Source: Cyclobacteriaceae bacterium (GTDB lineage Bacteria; Bacteroidota; Bacteroidia; Cytophagales; Cyclobacteriaceae). From it: 64,000 nt of DNA. The notes below the pieces were generated by a model. The model was not told the DNA's origin, did not search any database, and saw nothing but the letters and a program-made list of their open reading frames with translations. Of this stretch, positions 25,735-36,231 are shown piece after piece. The first letter of the stretch is position 1; each line of letters starts with the position of its first letter. A program made the translations under genes and the position numbers. The DNA lies in assembly GCA_022842845.1 (NCBI GenBank), contig JALHOT010000001.1, positions 121,842-185,841 of the forward strand, in the 5' to 3' direction.

Positions 25735-27360
25735 TTACTCCAAACCAATTATCTGCTTGTCTTTGGGGTACTTCACTTCATATTTAAACTGAACCTTCTT
25801 TGTTTCATTGGCCTGCAATTTCAAATTCCACTCAAGCTTACCTGTTTCTTTATTAAAACTGGCTCCGTTGGTATCCAGCACTACTACTTCAATCTGACTG
25901 TTTTTTGAAACGGGAATCTGATCTTCTACCATCAGGTCTATTGCTTCGGACTTGGTGTTGCGAATTGAGATCTCCAAAGTATAGGTATCGCGCTGGTTGG
26001 TCCCAATGGTTTTGCGACTGCTAAAATCCTTTAGCTTCTCCCTTTTTACAACCACACGTTTATCGCGACCTAGCGAAACAGAAAGGGTATCCTTAATTGA
26101 ATTTGGATCAATAAAAGAGTTACTCACGAATGTACCTTCAAAGAAAATATTGGCTTCACCAGGAAGAAGACTGAATTCTTCCCAACCACTTGCTTTTGCC
26201 ACCAGAAAAGCATCCTTATCTAACTTGGGTGCCACTGAATAAGTATAGGTGGCTTTCATTTCATGGCTTCGAATATCCACCATGGTAGGTTTATTAGCTG
26301 AGACCACAGTATACGGTAAACCTATCGAGAATTCTGTGTTCAATGATGTTTGCGTTGTATTGACAAAGGATGAAGCTTTATCAGACTCTACCATATCAAA
26401 CGACTCAAAAACCATTTCTGCAGGAGCCGATTCAGCCATACCTCTCACCGCTGCTTTGCTCGACAAGGTCGGCTTTCGTTCTACATACACAGGTCTGGGG
26501 TAATAAAAATCGAGCAGCCAGGTATACAGCTCTGGTTTCAAACCACCTTCGCTCGGATTAGCAGTACTTAAAGTAATCTTTACCTGATTCCACTCCTCTC
26601 CTGTGTTTTGAAAAACGTTTGCTTTATAGTTCAACTGAATTGGGCTCTTGGTATTGAGCGCTCGTAAATCGTACACAGGTTGCCAGCCGGCATTGCTAAC
26701 GATATAATTAATTTCAAGTTCAACGGGTGTAGCCGCGTCAGCAGATAGAGATATTACTATTTCACTGGTGTTTCTGCTGAAAATATCATTTTGCTCATTG
26801 AGCTGGCGCTGCAGTCGAGCCATCCCTTCATTTAACTTCTTCATTCTTTCATCATGCTTCATCCGCGCAGTAACAATTTCTGAAAGCCTGGATCTGAAGA
26901 AATCAGTCATGGCTTTTAATTCGGCTACAGTAAGATTGCTTTGTGTGCCACCAATTTTTTGATTACTCAACATCATATTTTCTTCTTTGATCAGAATCTC
27001 CTTTTGACTTTGCTCTACCAAAACTTGTCTTTGCATCAAATCAATAGAATCCTTTAATACTCTTAGCCTGGGCGGAAGATTGAATTCGTTTAAGAAATTC
27101 TGCCGATGCGCAATGCCTTCAATAACAACTTTCCCCTTTCCTGAAACCTGGATAGATTGTTGGTCTAACAAAGAAGTAAGCCCTTTCACCACAAGGGTAT
27201 TGCGCCCTGCCGCCACTTTAGTTTTCACTTCGCGTGTTACCTGCGCCTTGTTAAGAAATACCGTTACAGCAGTAATCTTGCTGTCAATACTATTTTCTGT
27301 TTGGGCATAAGTCATGAATTGTGTCAGTACACAGATCATGAAGATGGATAGTTTTTTCAT
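25735..27360 (-). CDS. DUF4139 (MuiA-like mucoidy inhibitor) protein
   Basis: 541 residues started at MKKLSIFMICVLTQFMTYAQ, a good signal peptide; 15 residues from an earlier ATG are rejected. Residues of about 30-130 match DUF4140 (KITAVTVFLNKAQVTREVKT), a coiled coil covers about 95-200, and the C-terminal half is DUF4139 (SNAGWQPVYDLRALNTKSPI, QNTGEEWNQVKITLSTANPS, with the final LEWNLKLQANETKKVQFKYE). The family is exported and widely distributed; the mucoidy link comes from the name of one member and its biochemistry is unknown. The gene lies alone between YfiR copy 3 and the divergent dehydrogenase. Confidence 0.88.
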   Translation of the reverse strand: MKKLSIFMICVLTQFMTYAQTENSIDSKITAVTVFLNKAQVTREVKTKVAAGRNTLVVKGLTSLLDQQSIQVSGKGKVVIEGIAHRQNFLNEFNLPPRLRVLKDSIDLMQRQVLVEQSQKEILIKEENMMLSNQKIGGTQSNLTVAELKAMTDFFRSRLSEIVTARMKHDERMKKLNEGMARLQRQLNEQNDIFSRNTSEIVISLSADAATPVELEINYIVSNAGWQPVYDLRALNTKSPIQLNYKANVFQNTGEEWNQVKITLSTANPSEGGLKPELYTWLLDFYYPRPVYVERKPTLSSKAAVRGMAESAPAEMVFESFDMVESDKASSFVNTTQTSLNTEFSIGLPYTVVSANKPTMVDIRSHEMKATYTYSVAPKLDKDAFLVAKASGWEEFSLLPGEANIFFEGTFVSNSFIDPNSIKDTLSVSLGRDKRVVVKREKLKDFSSRKTIGTNQRDTYTLEISIRNTKSEAIDLMVEDQIPVSKNSQIEVVVLDTNGASFNKETGKLEWNLKLQANETKKVQFKYEVKYPKDKQIIGLE

Positions 27361-27436
27361 ATTCAGAAATTTACAAAGAAGATGCAGCACCAAAACCAAT
27401 TCCATACCAGAATTCAGAAATATTTGACCGGCCCCC

Positions 27437-27444
27437 TATCTTTG
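27437..27444 (+). promoter_or_regulatory. -7 promoter element TATCTTTG upstream of the Ldh-family gene
   Basis: Exact TAnnTTTG match, followed by CACC and the ATG at 27449, only 4 bases away. If used, the mRNA would start at or within a base or two of the start codon, i.e. leaderless. No good -33 element is seen. Confidence 0.5.
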
Positions 27445-27448
27445 CACC

Positions 27449-28528
27449 ATGACTGATGTTCTGTTTCCGTATGAGCAATTGCGCTCCTTTGCCTTAACTA
27501 TTTTTACAAAAATTGGCTGCCCTGCTGATGACGCTGCCTTAGCCACCGATGTGCTGTTGAGTGCCGATCTCAGAGGCATCGATTCTCATGGTTTAGCAAG
27601 ACTCTCTGGTTACGTTCGTTTATGGGAAGCTAAGCGGATTAACACCAATCCTGATGTAAGGGTAATTTACGAAACACCAAGCACAGCCGTGGTTGATGGG
27701 GATGCGGGCCTGGGCTTGGTAGTAGCACCAAAGGCCATGAAAGTGGCTATCGAAAAGGCAAAACAGGCTGGAACCGGTTGGGTGTCTGTGAAAAACTCAA
27801 ACCATTTTGGAATAGCCGGCTACCATTCCATGATGGCCCTGCAACATGATATGATTGGTATGGCGATGACCAATGCCAGTCCATTGGTGGCACCTACCTT
27901 CTCTACTGAGCGCTTGCTGGGAACTAACCCTATCTCAGTGGCTATCCCTGCACAACAGCAACCTCCCTTTGTTGCAGACCTGGCCACCACTACTGCTGCC
28001 AATGGTAAACTCGAAATCCTTCAAAGAAAAAACAAGCTAGCGCCCACAGGGTGGATTCAGGATAAAAGTGGCAACACCTCCACCAACCCACATGAATTAA
28101 AAGATGGCGGTGCGCTGATCCCATTAGGCAGTGATTATGAGCATGGCAGCCATAAAGGTTATGCACTGGGGTCAATCGTTGATATTTTCTCTGCTGTTCT
28201 CTCTGGTGCCAACTATGGCCCTTGGGTACCGCCCTTCGTTGCATTTCTGCAACCACCCGCAGATCCGGTAGGGCAAGGCATTGGCCATTTCTTTGGCGCC
28301 ATGCGTATTGACGCCTTCCGTCCAGCCAATGAGTTTAAATTGCATATGGATACATGGATTGGACGCTTCCGAAGTGCTAAAACTGTTGAGGGAAAAGATC
28401 GTGTATTGATACCGGGTGATCCTGAACGAGAAATGGAAAAAGTACGGCTTGCCGCTGGTATACCCCTTAATAGTAAAGTGGTAGAAGACTTAACAGACTT
28501 GGGGAGAAAGCTGGATGTGAATTTCTAA
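27449..28528 (+). CDS. Ldh-family NAD(P)-dependent dehydrogenase (malate/lactate type)
   Basis: 359 residues, typical of the type-2 malate/L-lactate/ureidoglycolate dehydrogenase family, which is unrelated to classical LDH. Visible motifs: LRGIDSHGLARLSGYVRLW near the N-terminus with the catalytic His, WVSVKNSNHFGIAGYHSMMA for substrate and cofactor, FSTERLLGTNPISVAIPAQQ, and EHGSHKGYALGSIVDIFSAV. The substrate cannot be told from sequence (malate, lactate, sulfolactate and others are all known). Soluble and cytoplasmic. Its stop overlaps the convergent OMP-like gene by 4 bases. Confidence 0.92.
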   Translation: MTDVLFPYEQLRSFALTIFTKIGCPADDAALATDVLLSADLRGIDSHGLARLSGYVRLWEAKRINTNPDVRVIYETPSTAVVDGDAGLGLVVAPKAMKVAIEKAKQAGTGWVSVKNSNHFGIAGYHSMMALQHDMIGMAMTNASPLVAPTFSTERLLGTNPISVAIPAQQQPPFVADLATTTAANGKLEILQRKNKLAPTGWIQDKSGNTSTNPHELKDGGALIPLGSDYEHGSHKGYALGSIVDIFSAVLSGANYGPWVPPFVAFLQPPADPVGQGIGHFFGAMRIDAFRPANEFKLHMDTWIGRFRSAKTVEGKDRVLIPGDPEREMEKVRLAAGIPLNSKVVEDLTDLGRKLDVNF

Positions 28529-29070
28529 AGTGTTAAGAAAATTCTAAAAACCCAGGGTGACCCAAAAGGTCCTGTGTTGGTGAATTTCAAGTCATAGAGC
28601 GCCATCATGTTTACGGCTCCCCTGTTACCTAATCTTTGGGTGTAGCCTGCTCCCAGCAAAAAACGCTCAAATACCTGACGAGGGTTATTATCGTTAAAGA
28701 TATCAGGATCCACGCTGATAAAATTATACTCAGTAATAGCAAAGAGTTCCTGCGTTACATTAAAGCGAAGGAAGGGGTTGATGCCATATTGATTAGTCGA
28801 CAAACCAAGATCTGAATATTTAAGAAAGGTATAATTAATGCCTGTGCCTGAAGATAGTTTAGGGGTTATCATATAACCAATGATGGGCGATACCTGGGCC
28901 AGAAAGTAATTATTCCCATTGGGATCACGGCCGGTGTTTAACCCAAAACCACCGCCTACGTAGATTCTGTCCTTCAGATTCCAGGAGGCATTATCAGCTA
29001 CATCGCGCTGGGCAAAAGAAGAGAAGCCTGCCAACAAAAGAACGATAATGATGGGGGCCGCGTGTTTCAT
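28525..29070 (-). CDS. Small outer-membrane beta-barrel-like protein
   Basis: 181 residues with a signal peptide (MKHAAPIIIVLLLAGFSSFA, cleavage near AQ). Alternating short strands with aromatic ends (DRIYVGGGFGLNTG, PIIGYMITPKLSSGTGINYT, FLRFNVTQELFAITEYNFI, FLLGAGYTQRLG) and the terminal FRIFLTL with a final Leu suggest an eight-stranded outer-membrane barrel. No specific family is recognised. Directly adjacent to divIC on the same strand, with no gap, so the two are likely co-transcribed. Confidence 0.75.
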   Translation of the reverse strand: MKHAAPIIIVLLLAGFSSFAQRDVADNASWNLKDRIYVGGGFGLNTGRDPNGNNYFLAQVSPIIGYMITPKLSSGTGINYTFLKYSDLGLSTNQYGINPFLRFNVTQELFAITEYNFISVDPDIFNDNNPRQVFERFLLGAGYTQRLGNRGAVNMMALYDLKFTNTGPFGSPWVFRIFLTL

Positions 29071-29361
29071 TTATTCTTCAACGATTAAAAAGATCTCTTC
29101 AGTCTCTTTCTTCATTAAATACTTTTCACGCGCAAATTTTTCAACCGATTCACGGTCGCCAAAAAGATCGTCATGATCCTTTTGTACTTCTTTAATCTTC
29201 TCTTCGTAATACTCCTTTTCGTTTTCTAAAGACCTTAGCTTGGCCGTCAGCCGAAATCTGGAAAGAAAGTCATTCTGATCAAGGAAAGACATCCATATGA
29301 GAAAGAAGGCAATCCCAACAACATAAAAGTTGCGAAAAATGGGGGGTACTCTTTTGATCAT
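29071..29361 (-). CDS. DivIC/FtsB-family septum formation initiator
   Basis: 96 residues: a cytoplasmic Lys/Arg-rich start, one transmembrane segment (about 10-27, FYVVGIAFFLIWMSFLD), a leucine-zipper-like coiled coil (LRSLENEKEYYEEKIKEVQK) and the C-terminal FAREKYLMKKETEEIFLI, which is the characteristic end of DivIC/FtsB. It takes part in the FtsQ/DivIB-FtsL complex that activates septal wall synthesis. It sits downstream of eno, an arrangement also known from other bacteria (eno-ftsB in E. coli). Confidence 0.9.
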   Translation of the reverse strand: MIKRVPPIFRNFYVVGIAFFLIWMSFLDQNDFLSRFRLTAKLRSLENEKEYYEEKIKEVQKDHDDLFGDRESVEKFAREKYLMKKETEEIFLIVEE

Positions 29362-29410
29362 AGCTTAAAAAATGTAATCGAAGATAGTAAAAAATTGTTA
29401 ATCGTTAGTA

Positions 29411-29450
29411 GTTGTTCGTTATTGGGCTTATCCTTCCAACAACGAACAAC
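29411..29450 (-). terminator. Long inverted repeat downstream of eno, probable terminator
   Basis: GTTGTTCGTTATTGG (29411-29425) and CCAACAACGAACAAC (29436-29450) pair over 15 bp with one mismatch and a 10-base loop. On the minus strand the stem begins 11 bases after the eno stop and is followed, about 15 bases on, by AATTTTTTAC. The simple GTTGTTCGTT arm could also belong to a dispersed repeat family. Confidence 0.6.
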
Positions 29451-29461
29451 CAACAACCTTA

Positions 29462-30751
<1,290 letters not shown>

Positions 30752-30773
30752 TTAAGATTTGAGATTATATGTT

Positions 30774-31883
30774 TTATCGACTTACTAAGCTTTTGGCCTT
30801 GATCATTTCAATAAATTGGTCAAACAAATACACTGAATCGTGAGGGCCAGGAGAAGCTTCAGGGTGATACTGTACACTAAAGGCTTTCTTATCCTTTCTT
30901 CTAATGCCCATAATGGTATTGTCATTTAGATGAAGATGGGTTACTTCAACTTTAGTATTACTGTCTATACCCTTTTCACTAATGGCGAAACCATGGTTTT
31001 GTGAGGTCATTTCTCCCTTTCCTGTTTTTAAATTTTTAACAGGATGATTAAGACCGCGATGACCGTGGTGCATCTTATAAGTAGAGAGACCTGAAGCCAA
31101 TCCCAGAATCTGGTGCCCCAAACAAATGCCGAACAGTGGCTTATCAGCATCCAGAACTTCTTTGACGGTTTTGATGGCATACTCCATCACCGCGGGATCG
31201 CCAGGGCCGTTAGAAATAAAATAACCATCAGGCTTCCACTGCTCCATTTCCGCAAAAGATGTTTTTGCAGGAAACACTTTGCAATAGCAACCTCGCTTAG
31301 AGAGATTATTTAAAATATTGCGCTTAATACCCAAGTCCAATACAGCAACCTTAATCGGTGCCGATTCATCGCCAAAGAAGTAAGACTCTTTTGTCGATAC
31401 TACTGAAGATAACTCAAGTCCATCCATAGATGGCAATTGTTTGATGCGTTCCTTCATCTGCTCTGGTGTAAGCTCTGACGATATCAAAGCATTCATAGCA
31501 CCTTTGCTTCGAATGTAGCGAACCAACATCCGTGTATCTAAGCCCGCAATCCCCACTACCTCATTCTTTTCCAGGTAATGCTGTAAGGTATCATTAGCTC
31601 CTTTACGGCTATGCTCTTCTGAGAAGTCGTTAATGACCACACCAGCCACCTGCGTATGATTAGACTCCTGATCTTCATCGATCGTACCGTAGTTTCCTAT
31701 ATGCGAAGCCGTAGTCACAACCATCTGCCCGTAATAAGATGGATCGGTGTAAATCTCCTGATAACCCGTCATACCGGTATTGAAACAAATTTCACCACCG
31801 CTGGTACCAATCTTGCCAACAGCGACACCCTCTACCAACAAGCCGTCTTCGAGTAATAAATAAGCTTTCTTATCCACCTTCAT
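30774..31883 (-). CDS. carA: Carbamoyl-phosphate synthase small subunit
   Basis: 369 residues started at MKVDKKAYLLLEDGLLVEG; an ATG 6 codons earlier is less typical. The N-terminal CPSase_sm domain shows GEICFNTGMTGYQEIYTDPS and TASHIGNYGTIDEDQES. The C-terminal class I glutamine amidotransferase has the nucleophile Cys in FGICLGHQILGLASG and the His/Glu pair in VQYHPEASPGPHDS. It supplies ammonia to CarB for pyrimidine and arginine synthesis. carB is not in the window. The 128 bases between its start and the rplQ terminator hold no gene I trust. Confidence 0.96.
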   Translation of the reverse strand: MKVDKKAYLLLEDGLLVEGVAVGKIGTSGGEICFNTGMTGYQEIYTDPSYYGQMVVTTASHIGNYGTIDEDQESNHTQVAGVVINDFSEEHSRKGANDTLQHYLEKNEVVGIAGLDTRMLVRYIRSKGAMNALISSELTPEQMKERIKQLPSMDGLELSSVVSTKESYFFGDESAPIKVAVLDLGIKRNILNNLSKRGCYCKVFPAKTSFAEMEQWKPDGYFISNGPGDPAVMEYAIKTVKEVLDADKPLFGICLGHQILGLASGLSTYKMHHGHRGLNHPVKNLKTGKGEMTSQNHGFAISEKGIDSNTKVEVTHLHLNDNTIMGIRRKDKKAFSVQYHPEASPGPHDSVYLFDQFIEMIKAKSLVSR

Positions 31884-32005
31884 GTATATATGGTTTAACA
31901 AAAATAAGTTTCTATCGGCAATACCGGCCCTTTAAGACCAATAAACTTCCGCACTCGTTTGAACAAAGCCTCTGGCAAGGCCTCTGAAATCTTAATCCAG
32001 GCTGA

Positions 32006-32042
32006 AAACAAAAAAGGGATTGAGTCAAACTCAATCCCTTTT
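32006..32042 (-). terminator. Strong intrinsic terminator of the ribosomal protein operon
   Basis: AAAAGGGATTGAGT (32012-32025) and ACTCAATCCCTTTT (32029-32042) form a perfect 14-bp stem with a 3-base loop. On the minus strand it is followed by TTGTTTTC. It lies 22 bases after the rplQ stop and closes the operon. Confidence 0.93.
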
Positions 32043-32064
32043 ATATATGCTCCGTGCTCCACTG

Positions 32065-32577
32065 TTACGCTTCGCCTTCAGTTTTGTCAGCCTTCTTAGC
32101 CTTCTTTGGCTTTTCTTCTACCGCAGTAGCTTCAGTGCCCTCTGCTGTTGTCTTAGCCTTAGCGCGACCTCTTCTTGTTTTAGCTTTCTTCTCACCACCT
32201 TCTTTAGTGTAAAGCGTGTTGAAGTCCACCAATTCCATCAAGCAAACCTCTGCATTGTCACCAATGCGTGTGTCACTTAATTTGATGATGCGTGTATAGC
32301 CACCTGGTCTGTCAGCAATCTTTGCTGCAACCTCGCCAAACAATTCCTTCACAGACTCCTTGTTGCCAAGGTAAGAGAACACAGTTCTGCGTGAGTGAGT
32401 AGAATCAGTCTTTGCTTTGGTAAGCAAAGGCTCGACATATTTCTTTAAAGCTTTAGCCTTCGCTACAGTGGTAGTGATGCGCTTATTAATAATCAGGGAA
32501 GACGCCATGTTCGACAATAATGCCGCGCGGTGGCTATGCTTTCTTCCTAAATGGTTTATTTTCTTACCGTGTCTCAT
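32065..32577 (-). CDS. rplQ: 50S ribosomal protein L17
   Basis: 170 residues. The first 115 are canonical L17 ([59 protein letters not shown] with the conserved GGYTR). A C-terminal tail of about 45 residues rich in Lys, Ala and Glu ([15 protein letters not shown] onward) is extra compared with E. coli (127 residues) and common in Bacteroidota. Last gene of the operon, following rpoA after 15 bases. Confidence 0.97.
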   Translation of the reverse strand: MRHGKKINHLGRKHSHRAALLSNMASSLIINKRITTTVAKAKALKKYVEPLLTKAKTDSTHSRRTVFSYLGNKESVKELFGEVAAKIADRPGGYTRIIKLSDTRIGDNAEVCLMELVDFNTLYTKEGGEKKAKTRRGRAKAKTTAEGTEATAVEEKPKKAKKADKTEGEA

Positions 32578-32592
32578 GATCGCAAAATTCTC

Positions 32593-33582
32593 TTAATCTT
32601 CGTCCAACTTATATTTGGAAAGGTCCATGCCAAAAGTCAGGCCTTTATCTGCTACTAGTTGCTCCAATTCAGCTAATGACTTCTTACCGAAGTTTCTAAA
32701 CTTCATCATGTCTGAAATCTCTAATTGAACAAGTTCACCAAGTGTTTTTACATCAGCTGCTTTCAAGCAGTTGTAAGCACGTACTGAAAGATCAAGGTCA
32801 TGCAAACCAGTCTTCAATAACTTGCGCATATGAAGCATCGCTTCATCTACAACTTCCTCTTCTGCGTTCTTACCAGTTTCTTGCTCGATTGGTTTATCGG
32901 AGAATAAACGGAAGTGCTGAATTAAAATATGTGCGGCTCCTTCCAATGCTTTCTCAGGATGAATTGAACCGTCAGTTTGAATCTCAATAACTAGTTTTTC
33001 GTAGTCTGTCTTTTGCTCAACGCGGGTATTTTCTACACTGAACTTTACATTCTTAACAGGTGTAAAAATCGCATCGATTGGAATGAACCCGAAAACTTGT
33101 TCGTTAGGTTTATTCTCCTCTGCGGGTAAGTAACCTCTGCCTTTCTCAACAGTCAGCTCAATCTCAATACTAGCTGTCTCATCCAGATTACAGATTACAT
33201 GATCAGGATTCAAGATTTCAAAAGCTGATGTAAACTTGGCGATATCACCAGCTTTCAATTGCTTCTGCTTCTTTGCGCTAACAGTAATCTTAGTATCATT
33301 AGTATCGTTAGCCTTACGGAAACGAACCATTTTCAGATTCAGGATGATTTCTGCTACGTCTTCTACTACACCTTCGATAGTAGAGAATTCGTGCAATACA
33401 CCAGGAATCTTAACACCTGTGATGGCATAACCCTCTAAAGAAGAAAGCAAAATTCTTCTTAGTGCGTTACCCATTGTAACACCATATCCTTTTTCCAGAG
33501 GCTTGAAGGTAAAGGTACCGTGAAAATCATCGGCCTTTTCCATTACAACCTTCTCCGGCATTTGAAAAGCAAGTATTGACAT
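32593..33582 (-). CDS. rpoA: RNA polymerase alpha subunit
   Basis: 329 residues, standard length. The N-terminal dimerisation/assembly domain has the [18 protein letters not shown] signature and [12 protein letters not shown]. The C-terminal domain (about 260-320) has the helix-hairpin-helix pattern [20 protein letters not shown] and [13 protein letters not shown] that contacts UP elements and activators. It stands between rpsD and rplQ, as in most bacteria. Confidence 0.98.
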   Translation of the reverse strand: MSILAFQMPEKVVMEKADDFHGTFTFKPLEKGYGVTMGNALRRILLSSLEGYAITGVKIPGVLHEFSTIEGVVEDVAEIILNLKMVRFRKANDTNDTKITVSAKKQKQLKAGDIAKFTSAFEILNPDHVICNLDETASIEIELTVEKGRGYLPAEENKPNEQVFGFIPIDAIFTPVKNVKFSVENTRVEQKTDYEKLVIEIQTDGSIHPEKALEGAAHILIQHFRLFSDKPIEQETGKNAEEEVVDEAMLHMRKLLKTGLHDLDLSVRAYNCLKAADVKTLGELVQLEISDMMKFRNFGKKSLAELEQLVADKGLTFGMDLSKYKLDED

Positions 33583-33606
33583 AGTCAGGTTCTTTTTCGT
33601 TAGGAA

Positions 33607-34212
33607 TTACTTAGAGTACAATTCAACGATCAACTGTTCGTTGATATTTTCAGGAATATCAGAGCGCAAAGGAATGTGCAACAGCTTTCCGATCATTTCA
33701 GAATTGCTCCACTCTAACCAGGCGTACTTCTTAGCTGATTGAACAGACAAGCTGTTCGAAATAGTTTCTAAAGACTTAGAGCGCTCGCGCACGCCAATCT
33801 CATCGCCTGACTTCAAGCTGAATGAAGGAACGTTTACAATTTCACCATTCACAGTAATGTGTTTGTGAATGACCAATTGACGAGCCGCTCTGCGGGTTGG
33901 TGCAATACCCAAACGATACACAGTGTTATCTAATCTTGCCTCCAGTAACTGAAGCAAAACTTCACCTGTAACGCCTTTCTTACGGGAAGCCTTATCGAAC
34001 ATCTTTGCAAACTGACGCTCAAGCAAACCGTAGATATATTTTGCCTTCTGCTTCTCAGCCAACTGCGTAGCATATTCAGAAACCTTACGTTTCTTAGTCT
34101 TGCCGTGCATGCCGGGAGCATAGTTTTTCTTTTGTAACGCTTTGTTCTCGCCCATCACAGGCTCATTGAAGCGTCTTGAGATCCTTACTTTTGGCCCAGT
34201 ATATCTTGCCAT
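33607..34212 (-). CDS. rpsD: 30S ribosomal protein S4
   Basis: 201 residues. [19 protein letters not shown] at the start; the N-terminus has no zinc-binding cysteines (C-minus form). The S4 RNA-binding domain is at about 92-155 ([20 protein letters not shown], then [19 protein letters not shown]). It nucleates assembly of the 16S 5' domain and, in many bacteria, represses its own operon translationally. Confidence 0.98.
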   Translation of the reverse strand: MARYTGPKVRISRRFNEPVMGENKALQKKNYAPGMHGKTKKRKVSEYATQLAEKQKAKYIYGLLERQFAKMFDKASRKKGVTGEVLLQLLEARLDNTVYRLGIAPTRRAARQLVIHKHITVNGEIVNVPSFSLKSGDEIGVRERSKSLETISNSLSVQSAKKYAWLEWSNSEMIGKLLHIPLRSDIPENINEQLIVELYSK

Positions 34213-34264
34213 GTTTTTGTTATTTCTAATTCTAAAATTCTAGTTCAAAACCTATTGCTACAGT

Positions 34265-34663
34265 TTATACTCTGCGGGCTTTAGGAGGACGGCAACCGTT
34301 GTGTGGTAGCGGAGTCATATCCTTAATGGTGGTAATTTCAATACCAGCGATTTGGATCGTACGGATTGCAGATTCGCGACCGGCACCAGGGCCTTTCACG
34401 AACACTTCAACTTTGCGCAAGCCAAGTTCAAAAGCCTTCGTAGCACAATCCTGAGCTGCCATCTGAGCAGCATAAGGTGTGTTTTTCTTCGAGCCTTTGA
34501 AACCCATCTTACCAGCAGATGACCAAGTGATCACCTGACCAGTAGAATTAGTCATTGCAACAATAATGTTGTTGAACGTAGCGCGGATGTGAGCCTGACC
34601 TACAGCCTCAACGTTTACCACACGCTTTTTCGATTTATCTTTTTTCTTATCAGCAGTCGCCAT
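34265..34663 (-). CDS. rpsK: 30S ribosomal protein S11
   Basis: 132 residues. [40 protein letters not shown] and the C-terminal [17 protein letters not shown] are classical S11. It forms part of the platform and contacts mRNA near the E site. In the usual place between rpsM and rpsD. Confidence 0.98.
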   Translation of the reverse strand: MATADKKKDKSKKRVVNVEAVGQAHIRATFNNIIVAMTNSTGQVITWSSAGKMGFKGSKKNTPYAAQMAAQDCATKAFELGLRKVEVFVKGPGAGRESAIRTIQIAGIEITTIKDMTPLPHNGCRPPKARRV

Positions 34664-34685
34664 TATTGAAAAGTGTTTATATCAA

Positions 34686-35066
34686 TTAACCTTTCGTTGC
34701 CTTCTTCTTGTTCGCTACCGTCTTACGCTTACCCTTACGAGTACGTGCGTTATTCTTAGTAGTTTGTCCACGCACAGGTAAGCCTTTGCGGTGACGTAGT
34801 CCACGGTAACAACCGATGTCCATCAAACGCTTAATGCTCAGCTGAACTTCAGAACGTAGCATACCTTCTACTTTGAACTGTTCAGAGATGATACCACGAA
34901 TTGCGTTCGCTTCATCATCGTTCCACTCCTTCGCCTTTTTATCGAAGTTAATGCCAGCCTGTGTTAGGATGCTTTGCGCTCTTCTTCTGCCTATACCATA
35001 TATATAGGTAAGGGCTATTTCACCACGCTTGTTATCCGGAATATCGACACCTTGTATCCTTGCCAT
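34686..35066 (-). CDS. rpsM: 30S ribosomal protein S13
   Basis: 126 residues. [20 protein letters not shown], then [14 protein letters not shown], and the C-terminal [20 protein letters not shown] followed by a Lys-rich tail. It lies in the head of the 30S subunit and contacts the P-site tRNA and L5. Follows rpmJ with 35 bases between. Confidence 0.98.
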   Translation of the reverse strand: MARIQGVDIPDNKRGEIALTYIYGIGRRRAQSILTQAGINFDKKAKEWNDDEANAIRGIISEQFKVEGMLRSEVQLSIKRLMDIGCYRGLRHRKGLPVRGQTTKNNARTRKGKRKTVANKKKATKG

Positions 35067-35101
35067 GTCTTTACTTATTGTTTCTAACTATCAATTCAAT
35101 A

Positions 35102-35218
35102 TTAGCCTTGTCTCTGCTTGAAACGAGGGTTCTTCTTGTTGATTACATACAACTTACCTTTGCGTCTGATGATCTTGCAATCAGCGCTGCGCTTTTTGAT
35201 GGATGCTTTTACTTTCAT
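35102..35218 (-). CDS. rpmJ: 50S ribosomal protein L36 (zinc-free form)
   Basis: 38 residues, [20 protein letters not shown] followed by [18 protein letters not shown]. The canonical CxxC-C-H zinc site is reduced to a single Cys14: the first Cys is Ser/Ala, the third is Asn and the His is Phe, so this is the C-minus type. It sits between infA and rpsM, the normal position, 11 bases after the infA stop. Confidence 0.95.
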   Translation of the reverse strand: MKVKASIKKRSADCKIIRRKGKLYVINKKNPRFKQRQG

Positions 35219-35229
35219 CTCTATAACAG

Positions 35230-35448
35230 TTACTTGTATCTAAATACAATTCTTCCTTTTGTTAAATCGTAAGGAGACATTTCAAGTCTTACCTTATCGC
35301 CTGGTAAAATACGAATGTAGTTCATGCGCATTTTGCCAGAAATGTGGGCCAATACTTCGTGCCCGTTTTCCAACTGTACTCTGAACATTGCGTTTGATAA
35401 CGCTTCTGTTATTGTACCATCTTGTTCTATTGACTTTTGCTTCGCCAC
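35230..35448 (-). CDS. infA: Translation initiation factor IF-1
   Basis: 72 residues, exactly the usual size. One OB fold: [40 protein letters not shown], and [20 protein letters not shown]. It occupies the A site of the 30S subunit during initiation. Its start overlaps the 3' end of map by 22 bases, in a different frame, suggesting translational coupling. Confidence 0.97.
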   Translation of the reverse strand: MAKQKSIEQDGTITEALSNAMFRVQLENGHEVLAHISGKMRMNYIRILPGDKVRLEMSPYDLTKGRIVFRYK

Positions 35449-36224
35449 TTATAGCTATAATTTTCTTCTATATACTGGTGTGTTGTCAATACATCCGTTT
35501 TACCGTCACCAATTGCCACCATGTGCTCAAAGTGTGCCGAGGGCTTTCTATCCGCAGTGCGGATTGTCCAACCATCTTTTTCTTGTACCACATTTCTGGT
35601 ACCCATGTTAATCATAGGCTCAATGGCGAAAACCATTCCTGGCACCAACTTCACGCCTTTACCCCTTTTTCCATAGTTAGGAACTTCAGGGTCTTCATGT
35701 AATTGTTTACCAACACCGTGACCAACCAGTTCTCTTACCACTCCATACCCAAAGCTTTCTACATAGTTTTGGATTGCATATCCAACATCCCCCATTCTGT
35801 TTCCGGCCTTCGCTTGCGCAATAGCCAACCAGAGCGACTCGAGTGTTCTTTCCAAAAGAAGTAACTTCTCCTGAGAGGCACCTTCGAGCGGATAGGTATA
35901 TGCAGAGTCACTGTGGTAGCCCTTATAAAAGACCCCACAATCAACTGAAATTACATCTCCATCTTTGAGTTCGTAGCTGCTGGGGAAACCATGCACTACT
36001 ACCTCGTTAACAGATATGCAAAGAGAAGCTGGGAAACTGCCGTTGTAATTCTTGAATGATGGAATACCACCGTTATCGCGAATGTACTCTTCAGCAATTT
36101 TGTCGAGTTCAGCGGTTTTTACACCGGCTTTCACTCGCCTAGCTACTTCTCCGTGCGCTTTCCCAAGTATTTGGGCGCTTTCGCGGATCAGGGCTACCTC
36201 TTCTTCAGTCTTTAAGTGAACCAT
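35427..36224 (-). CDS. map: Methionine aminopeptidase, type I
   Basis: 265 residues. The five metal ligands are in place: Asp in [20 protein letters not shown] (two), His in [18 protein letters not shown], Glu in [12 protein letters not shown] and Glu in [11 protein letters not shown]. It removes the initiator methionine. There is no N-terminal zinc-finger extension (type Ia). Located between secY and infA within the ribosomal operon, the common Bacteroidota order. Confidence 0.97.
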   Translation of the reverse strand: MVHLKTEEEVALIRESAQILGKAHGEVARRVKAGVKTAELDKIAEEYIRDNGGIPSFKNYNGSFPASLCISVNEVVVHGFPSSYELKDGDVISVDCGVFYKGYHSDSAYTYPLEGASQEKLLLLERTLESLWLAIAQAKAGNRMGDVGYAIQNYVESFGYGVVRELVGHGVGKQLHEDPEVPNYGKRGKGVKLVPGMVFAIEPMINMGTRNVVQEKDGWTIRTADRKPSAHFEHMVAIGDGKTDVLTTHQYIEENYSYKWRSKSQ

Positions 36225-36231
36225 TCAGCAC

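Noticed and set aside
25633-25908. A 91-codon plus-strand frame upstream of and overlapping the DUF4139 gene.
   Set aside because: Most of it lies antisense to the well supported DUF4139 coding sequence and it shows no family pattern.
31968-31986. Direct repeat of GCCTCTG in the carA upstream region.
   Set aside because: Only two 7-base copies; expected by chance and no structure around them.
31884-32064. A GTG-started minus-strand frame of about 55 codons between rplQ and carA, ending in a plausible-looking peptide (LKGPVLPIETYFC).
   Set aside because: Its first part runs through the strong rplQ terminator hairpin, it has no recognisable similarity and no promoter or ribosome site; more likely a chance open frame.
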